Shown here: one piece after another, positions 41,601 to 50,600 of the stretch | Numbering within the stretch: position 1 is the first letter of the stretch | Layout: every line of letters begins with the position of its first letter | From: Conchocele bisecta | Taxonomy: Eukaryota > Mollusca > Bivalvia > Lucinida > Thyasiridae | Direction: 5' to 3' | Length of the DNA: 64,000 nt | Assembly: GCA_029237695.1 (NCBI GenBank) | Contig: CM055265.1 | Location: 42,153,331-42,217,330 of the forward strand | Notes under the pieces: model-generated | What the model saw: the letters and a program-made list of their open reading frames with translations, nothing else | Databases searched by the model: none | Told to the model about the DNA's origin: nothing | Position numbers and translations under genes: made by a program

Positions 41601-44600
41601 GAGCTTGAATGGTGACTGTGGGTTTGAGAGCTTGAATGGCGACTGTGGGTTTGAGAGCTTGCATGGTGACCGTGGGTTTGAGAGCTTGCATGGTGAGTGC
41701 GGGTTTGAGAGCTTGCATGGTGACCGTGGGTTTGAGAGCTTGCATGGTGACAGTGGGTTTGAGAGCTTGAATGGTGACTGTGGGTTTGAGAGCTTGCATG
41801 GTGACTGTGGGTTTGAGAGCTTCAATGGTGACTGTGGGTTTGAGAGCTTGAATGGTGACTGTGGGTTTGAGAGCTTGCATGGTGACCGTGGGTTTGAAAG
41901 CTTGAATAGTGACCATGGGTTTGAGATCTTGAATGGTGGCTGTGGGTTTGAGAGCTTCAATGGTGACTGTGGGTTTGAGAGCTTGAATGGTGACTGTGGG
42001 TTTGAGAGCTTGCATGGTGACCGTGGGTTTGAGAGCTTGCATGGTGACTGTGAATTTGAGAGCTTGGATGGTGACTGTGCGTTTGAGAGCTTGAATGGTG
42101 ACCGTGGGTTTGAGAGCTTGAATGGTGACCGTGGGTTTGAGAGCTTCAATGGTGACCACGGGTTTGAGAGCTTCAATGGTGACCACAGGTTTGAGAGCTT
42201 GGATGATTATCGTGGTTTTGACCTTGAGTGATACTGACCTTGTTCTTGAGATCTCTGATTGTATCTGTGAATTTGACCTTGAGTGTGATATTCCCACCAG
42301 ATGCCTCTTTGTCTTCTATATACACCTTCAAACTGCAACCACAGCAATGGAGGAGATAATGTACAATTTAAATCCATTTTATTGTTTGCACTGGTTTCTC
42401 AACGAATGAAACCACTGCATTTAGATTTGTTTCCATCTAAATTAATTGCATATTGAGACTATTAAACAACATCATATTTATGAACAAGAGGTCACACCTT
42501 GTTGTCGGGCCAAATAATAAAACAGTTACAGTTCACATATTGAATATTTTAATAGCTCAAAACTAAACACATTTTCTTGATGAATGTATTTCAAATGTTG
42601 GAATTATAAGGATGAATGACCTTTTTGTGGAATTTATCGGGGCATAAACTTGGAAAAGCCGCAGGAATACTGGACGAAGGCCGGAAGGCCTCGTCCAGTA
42701 TTCCCGCGACTTTTCCAAGTTTATATCCCCAATAAAGTCCACAAAAAGGCCATTCATTCCTTATAATTCCAGCATTTGAAATAAATTCATAAGAAAATGT
42801 GTGTATTTTGACAGACGGCAGCCATTTGTTTACATTGACAGCACTGTAGAAAGTAGTTCGGTGTGGGAGTTTACTGGGATATACATTTTGGACAGAGACT
42901 TGCTACGGGCCAATCAAATGTTAGGGAATTGTGTAAATATTTTTGTGCTGGAATTATTAACAAGAACAAGGTGGCCGATATTGGATGTGACCTTAATAAA
43001 TGTTTGGGAAAATATCAAACTTCATACATACTTAAATTCTTGGTCTTTCTCTGGTGTCTCCTTTGGTCGGATGTTAATTGTGACCAGAACATTTTCTGCA
43101 GCCAATTTAGCTGCATACTCCTTCGCATGGTTCTGATCGCCATCATTAATGGCCGTCTGCAGCAACTTGGCTGTCTTTGTAGCCACTTCCTCCTGCAGCT
43201 GGGCATTCGGGGTAGTCTTGGCATCCATCTTGTTCCGTGCTCCCATTTGCACATATGTATCGTCTGTTAGCAAGAATTCCGAATGTATCGGCTCATAATA
43301 CCCACTTGCATCAGTTTGGAACACACTGTCAACTGAGTTCAGAATTGAATCTAGCTTCCTAGGCAGTTCACTTGGATGGATATGTAAGCTATCAAATAAT
43401 GGAAAATTCACTTTGGTAACTACGTCGCTACTCGGTGGGAACTTCTCATAATCCGGATATTTGGTAGTTTCTACACTATTATTCGTGATGAGCTCTGCTG
43501 TGATGGGTAAGTATGGAGCGGGGTCAAATGGGGCTCTTAGTGATTGGAGAGGTATGTCACTATTCCTGTTGACCAATGGATCTGTTGGACTACTTCGGTC
43601 ACTAACTGCCGAGCCCCGGTTACTAGTGTCTAAAGCTACTGACGAGTCCGATATAGATTTTCGGAGAACATTTGGTTTGGGAATGACGTCGCTACTTGGA
43701 ACTTGTACTGCTACCAGCATATAGGCTGAAATGTTAGATGTAATTAGGTACCGTATGATGATGACGAGTAAGACAGAACTGCAGATAAGCTTTATGTCTT
43801 AAAGACTATCATACCCCCTGATTTCAAATAGAATGCAGAGCTCCAGATAAGCTGCATATTTGCGTAAATACCCAATTAAAATTGCCAAAAACCCAATTGA
43901 AATCAGAAGTAGTGAGTATCAAAAAGCAATAAAAAAATTGTGATATCTTTATCATGCTACAGAAAACAATAAACAGACCACAAATATAGCATATTTTTTT
44001 TATTTTCTTTGTGAAAACACTTCTTGGTACATACATGTATTTCCAAGACATGTTTTCATTTCGAAGCAAACTATTCAATAATTGCTGTCTGTTGCAATAT
44101 TATACGTATATGGTATAATTATACGATATAGCATATTTTTCTTATTTTCCATGAAAACAGATCTTGGTATTTCATTAGAATTGTCTCCAATTGACAATTC
44201 TAATGAAATGCCAAGACATGTTTTCATTTTGAAACAAACTATTCAATAATTGCTGTCCATTGATGTGTAAACAATAGTGTGATTTTATTTACCCAATTAA
44301 AATTTTGAAATACCCAACTGCTTCAGAAATGATGGAGTGAAAATACTCAATTACCAATTCCTTATCTGGAGCCCTGCTAGGCAAAAAATTATCCAAGCAT
44401 GAAAAAAAGATAAAAAGTTACTTATTTCAGCTGCAAACCTCAACTAAGTGAATTTTCAACCTTATTAGAGCGTTTTCACTTCTCAATTGGATAATCAAAA
44501 AGTCTTTTCAAATTGTTGTGAGTATTTTGTATTTGCACTTGGAAAATAAATGCGTATTCAGCTAAAATAAATACACAAATACACAAATACGTTAATTATC

Positions 44601-47600
44601 GTGTGCTCTGGTTGACTAAAATCAAGTCCTCAGTGAATTTGACCTTGGGCGGTCGGATATGTGGGTCGCATGCAAAACATTCAAAACATTTGATTTCACC
44701 AACATTGCAAAGTATACTTATCTAGCAAAGTATACTTTGAGGGAGATATTTTCAACTTAATGATAAATTTATTAATTTTTATTATACTGAATTTATTACA
44801 TTTTGGCTGTGATAATGTAATAAATTCAGTATAATAATTCTGCATACTTTTAATCATCAAATATATATGCAGTTGTTAGTTTTATATGATATAATACATT
44901 TCGTGAAGAATAAATGATTACTCCCTCAAAATATACTTTGCTAGATAAGTATACTTTGCAATTTTGATGAAATCGACTACTGGTTGACTAAAGTCCTCAG
45001 TGACCTTGACCTTGGGCGGTCGGACGTGGCCGTATGCAAAACAAAGCACCATCCCTAGACACACATTGTGGCCAAATATTATCAAAATTGGTGAAGCGGT
45101 TGAGTTATTGAAAAAAGAAAAAACACTTTTAACATTTTTACCTTACAAACAAGTTGAACACAAGTCCTCAGTGACCTTCACCTTGGGCGGTCGGACGTGG
45201 TCGTATGCAAAACAAAGCACCATCCCTAGACACACATTATGGCCAAATATTATCAAAATTGGTGAAGTGGTTCATTAGTTATTGAAAAATAAAAGGTGTT
45301 ACTACTAACGTACCGTACGTACGTACATGGATTAACACTACATGTATATTCTCAGAGCTCCAGATAAGGTGTGTATTGGCGTATTTTACGCTCACAAATG
45401 CAGCCAAATACAGATGCACGGGTATGTTTTTTAACAACTAAATTATCAATATGAAACTGTACACACTGATCAGACTACACTCGGTGATGTTGGTTTATAT
45501 TGCAGTGTTTTATCTACAATTTTCAGCCAATGAGTCAAAATCGCCATTTCTGAAAAATCAGCGAGTCATTCCATGGAAAACAAGAAACGAGGCAAAGCCA
45601 CGAAGGCCAGGTTTTTTCCAAGCATAGACACTTGGATAACATAATTATACCCACTTTTTGTAGACTAGATGGCCGTGGCCTGCATATCGCGCCTTGGGGC
45701 GAGGCATGGACACTAAAAAAAGAGATATACTAGATGGAAAAACTTTAACCAAAAAACTTTAACCGGACACACGGACGTACAGACGGACGGACGTATACCA
45801 AAATGCCGACTATATTGCGCTTTCCGCAAGCGGGCGCGACAATGATGATAAACACCTTTGTGAAGTATCAAGGTAATGGGTGAAGCAGTTGCAGAGATAT
45901 AGTACAGGAAAAAACTTTAACAAAAACATTCAAAGTAATTTGACCTTGACATTGGGCACAGGGGCCGCACGGTTGGTGGGTAGAATGAAAATATGGATGA
46001 TGATAAACACCCATGTGAAGTTTCAAGGTAATGGGAGAAGCAGTTGCAGAGATATAGTATAACAAACAAGAGGGCCATGATGGCCCTAATTCGCTCACCT
46101 GACTCCATGAACACCAGAGGAGAATGTGACATTGAGTTCATGTGTTTTAAAAAAATTGTGCTATTTTTAGATGGCGGTCATCTTGGATTAAGCAATGACT
46201 CTCATTTTACCAAATCTGAAAATGCTTCACCCAAGGATCTTAACTTACTATGAAGTTTGGCCATCATCGGCCATGTGGTTTCTGAGAAAAAGACGTTCAA
46301 AATCTGGAATAAATGACCTTTTGGCGGCCATCATGGATGACATAATCCATCAAATATTGCACCAGAGCAATCGCCTCATCGATACCTTCAATTTGATATA
46401 TGACATTAGCATATTCGGTCAAAAATAAAATTTGACCCCACGGGCCACGCCCATTTTTGACCCTGGGGTAACCATTTTCACAAATTTGAAAGACCATTGT
46501 ATATCAATCATTCCTACCAAGTTTCATCGAAATCCGGCCAATGGTTCATGAGAAGAAGATTTAAGAATTTGTGCTATTTTTAGATGGCGGCCATCTTGGA
46601 TTAGCGATGACCTCCATTTTAACAAATCTGAAAAGGCTTCACCCATGGACCATAACTGTGAAGTTTGGCTACCATGGGCCAAGTGGTTCATGTGAAGAAG
46701 AATTTTGAAATCTCTAATAAAAGAACGACCTTTTGACCTTTCGGCGGCCATCTTGGATGACCTAACCATCCGATTTTGACAAAAAATGCACCAGAGTGAT
46801 CGCCTCGTTGATACCTTCAATTTGATGTATGACATGACCATATTTGTTCAATAATAAAATTTGACCCCAATTTGACCCCACGGGCCACGCCCATTTTTGA
46901 CCCCGGGGTCACCATTTTAACAACTTTGAAAGAGCATTGTACATCGATCATTCCTACCAAGTTTTGTCGAAATCCAGCTAGCGGTTCATGAGAAGAAGAT
47001 TTTTTAAGAATTTATGCTGTTTTTAGACGGCGGCCATCTTGGATTAGCGATGACATCCATTTTAACAAATCTGAAAATGTTTCACCCATGGACGATAACT
47101 TTTAAGTTTTGATACCTTCAATTTGATATATGACAAGTCCATATTCGGTTAAAAATAAAATTTGACCCCAATTTGACCCCAATTTGACCCCACGGGCCAC
47201 GCCCATTTTTGACCCCAGGGTCACCATTTTAACAACTTTGAAAGAGCATTGTACATCGATCAGTCCTACCAAGTTTTGTCGAAATCCGGTTGGCAGGTCT
47301 TGAGAAGAAGATTTTTGAAGAATTTGTGCTATTTTTAGACGGCGGCCATCTTCGATTACGTAATGATGTAATTTTAACAATTTTGTAATCCCCCTACCTA
47401 AGGACCATGACCATGAAGTTTGGTGACTATAGGCCCAATGGTTACGGAGGAGAAGACGTTTGAAAATGTTCACGGACGACGACGACGGACGACGGACACA
47501 TTGCGGTAACAATAGCTCACATGAGCTTCGCTCAGGTGAGCTAAAAACTTTAACCAAAAAACTTTAACCAGACGTACGTTAACTTTTTAACGTTGAAAAT

Positions 47601-50600
47601 GGCTAAGTCAATTATGTAGAAATAATAGGTCAAGGAAAAAAAAAATGGTCACATGTTGAATAGTTGTATGTGGTGGGCACCCCTTGGTTATGAAGCTGTG
47701 AAAGTTTGGTGGTCCTTAGGTGGTACAGTACCAAAGAAATGGACTTAAACACGAAAACTTAACATTGTAAACGTGAAAATTTAAAAAGTTAACATTGAAA
47801 ATGGTCGACAGCGCGGAAAAAATGGGTGAAGTTAAAAAAAAAGGTAACATGTTGGATAGTGATATGTGGTGGGCACCCCTTGGTTATGAAGCTGTGAAAG
47901 TTTGTTGGTCCTATGTGGTACAGTAACAAAGAAATGGACTCAAACACGAAAACTTAACATTGATTGTGGACGCCGCCCGCCGCCGCCCGCCGCCCGCCGC
48001 CCGCCCGCCGCCCGCCCGGCTTTCGCCAATCCAATAGCCTGGATTTTTTCCCCAAAAAAAACCTGGCTAAAAATGACAATATTTCAGAACTTTAGACAAT
48101 TCTGAAAAATGTGGGTATTTGACTCGTGATACGGAGGTAGATAAAACACTGTTATTGATCACAAGCAAAACCACATACCGGTAATTCTGTAATGGCGATT
48201 CACATTGTATAAACAATGTACAGTGAAATCGCTTTGGCTCAAAATGCGATGGCCCGTAATGTCGGGCTCGCTCGAAATAGCGTCGCGGTCCTGATAATTT
48301 TCCTTATATGTTTAATGTATTGTACATACGATGGCTAAAAATGCAACTCCTTGAAAAATGCCATCCCTCGAAACATTTTTCAAGTCCTACATGTATTTCA
48401 AAGTTTGTGTTTGGCTAATTTTCACACCTCCGCGTCCAACTTATTACAATCAAAGGTTGAGCCACGCTCTAGACAATGAACAGAACAGAACATACGAAAT
48501 GTGATTTCTTTTTCAAGTGCAGTTAATTGCCTAAAGTGTGTAATTTGATCGTCAACGTTGTTGATTTGCGATCAACGACATATGCGATTTATTAACTATT
48601 CTGGGCTTCGGCCACTCGGTGCATTTAATAAGAGTCTGTCATAAGTCACTGGTCGTTTTTCATGGCAACTCCCGGGTTATACTCGAGTAAATTGGGTAGC
48701 ACAGGAACAACCAGAGTCGTTGCTCGGGTTCAAGTCGAGTTGGAACTATAGTAACCCACCATACGGCATGGGTTCGATTAAAGTTACTCTAGTAAGGTTC
48801 AAAGGTCAAAACTCAAGTTGGAACTCTGCTTGTTCCAGTTCAGGACCTGAAATGTTCGTCCTCGACAACTATTCATGATGCATGTAATTAGATATCAATA
48901 GAGTAGTGAAATAGTAAACCCATACCAAGTGGCACGAGTCTGCAAGTTGACAGCGTTTACACTGGTCAAAAACTAGGTAAAGCACCTTTTATTGCGTCGC
49001 AACATTTTACAATTCATGACTGATTCCACATTTTTTAAGGGCACCGTATAACAACATTGTTTGAGCTGGGCCCATACACCACTATTTAGAATGACGTCAC
49101 AACCACCTGCGACATTAATTGTGTGCGCCGCTATTTATAATAATTACTGGAGCTTTTCTCCTTTGATAATAATTGAAATAAAGACAGTTTTGTAAATACA
49201 TTTACAGTTTATTTAATTTCACACAATAACTTTAATCTGCGAATAAATACTATTATAATCTAAAACATGGATACACTCTATTATGCTTCGTTATTTAATA
49301 AATGCGACGGGTACAGTAGTTGACAAATATACCAAAATCGCAAGATGCGATGGCTCGAAAGATGAGATCACTCAAAAACAATGTGCAGGCCCGTGGGCTT
49401 TCAAGCCATCGCGATTTTACTGTATATCCAGTGAACCACCTCCAAATAGCAATCGCCTGACGGCACAAGTTACATTTTTTTCTCCCCAGTGACACGAATG
49501 ATGGTGTCAGTGGACGAAAGGGGCTAAGTCATATAATTGAAGGGGTCAGTGGAAGAAAGCGGCTAAGTCATAGAATTGAAGGGGTCAGTGGAAGAAAGGG
49601 GCTAAGTCATATAATTGAAGGGGTCAGTAGAAGAAAGTGGCTAAGTCATAGAATTGAAGGGGTCAGTGGAAGAAAGCGGCTAAGTCATATAATTGAAGGG
49701 GTCAGTAGAAGAAAGCGGCTAAGTCATAGAATTGAAGGGGTCAGTGGAAGAAAGCGGCTAAGTCATATAATTGAAGGGGTCAGTAGAAAAAAGGGGCTAA
49801 GTCATAGAATTGAAGGGGTCAGTAGAAGAAAGCGGCCAAGTCATAGAATTGAAGGGGTCAGTGGAAGAAAGGGCTAAGGGGTAAGTCATAGAATTGAAGG
49901 GGTCAGTGGAAGAAAGGGGGCTAAGTCATAGAATTGAAGGGGTCAGTGGAAGAAGGGGGCTAAGTCATAGAATTAAGAAGTCAGTGGAAGAAGGGGCTAA
50001 GTCATAGAATTGAAGGGGTCAGTGGAAGAAGGGGGCTAAGTCATAGAATTGAGGGGAGGGGTCAGTGGAAGAAAGGGGGCTAAGTCATAGAATTGAAGGG
50101 GTCAGTGGAAGAAGGGGGCTAAGTCATAGAATTGAAGGGGTCAGTGGAAGAATGGGGCTAAGTCATAGAATTGAAGGGGTCAGTGGAAGAAAGGGGCTAA
50201 GTCATAGAATTGAAGGGGTCAGTGGAAGAAAGGGGCTAAGTCATAGAATTGAAGGGTTCAGTGGAAGAATGGGGCTAAGTCATAGAATTGAAGGGGTCAG
50301 TGGAAGAATGGGGCTAAGTCATAGAATTGAAGGGGTCAGTGGAAGAAAGGGGCTAAGTCATAGAATTGAAGGGTTCAGTGGAAGAAAGGGGCTAAGTCAT
50401 AGAATTGAAGGGGTCAGTGGAAGAAGGGGGCTAAGTCATAGAATTGAAGGGTTCAGTGGAAGCAGGGGGCTAATTCCATAAAGGATTTAGCCCCCTGCTT
50501 CCACTGACTCAATTGCTATAGAAATGACCCTATGAACTAAAGTCGACTGTAAACAGAGGCCAGGTTTTTCACTTCACATGGCTGGCCTTTTGATACAGGT

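Noticed and set aside
40792..42297. 501-codon minus-strand ORF and overlapping ORFs of 368, 233 and 161 codons on both strands
   Set aside because: They are translations of a 27-bp repeat that lacks stops in several frames. The long frame is out of phase with exon 3, and the exon frame meets a stop 21 codons into the array.
42801..43270. Plus-strand ORFs of 111 and 135 codons
   Set aside because: They lie antisense to exon 2 and run into foldback F. The minus strand has the domain match and the splice signals.
50065..50481. 138-codon ORF (SHRIEGVSGRK repeats)
   Set aside because: It is the 39-bp minisatellite, open only because the period is a multiple of three.
40300..50500. CRISPR-like regular repeats
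   Set aside because: Units are contiguous without unique spacers, no cas genes are near, and the genome is eukaryotic.
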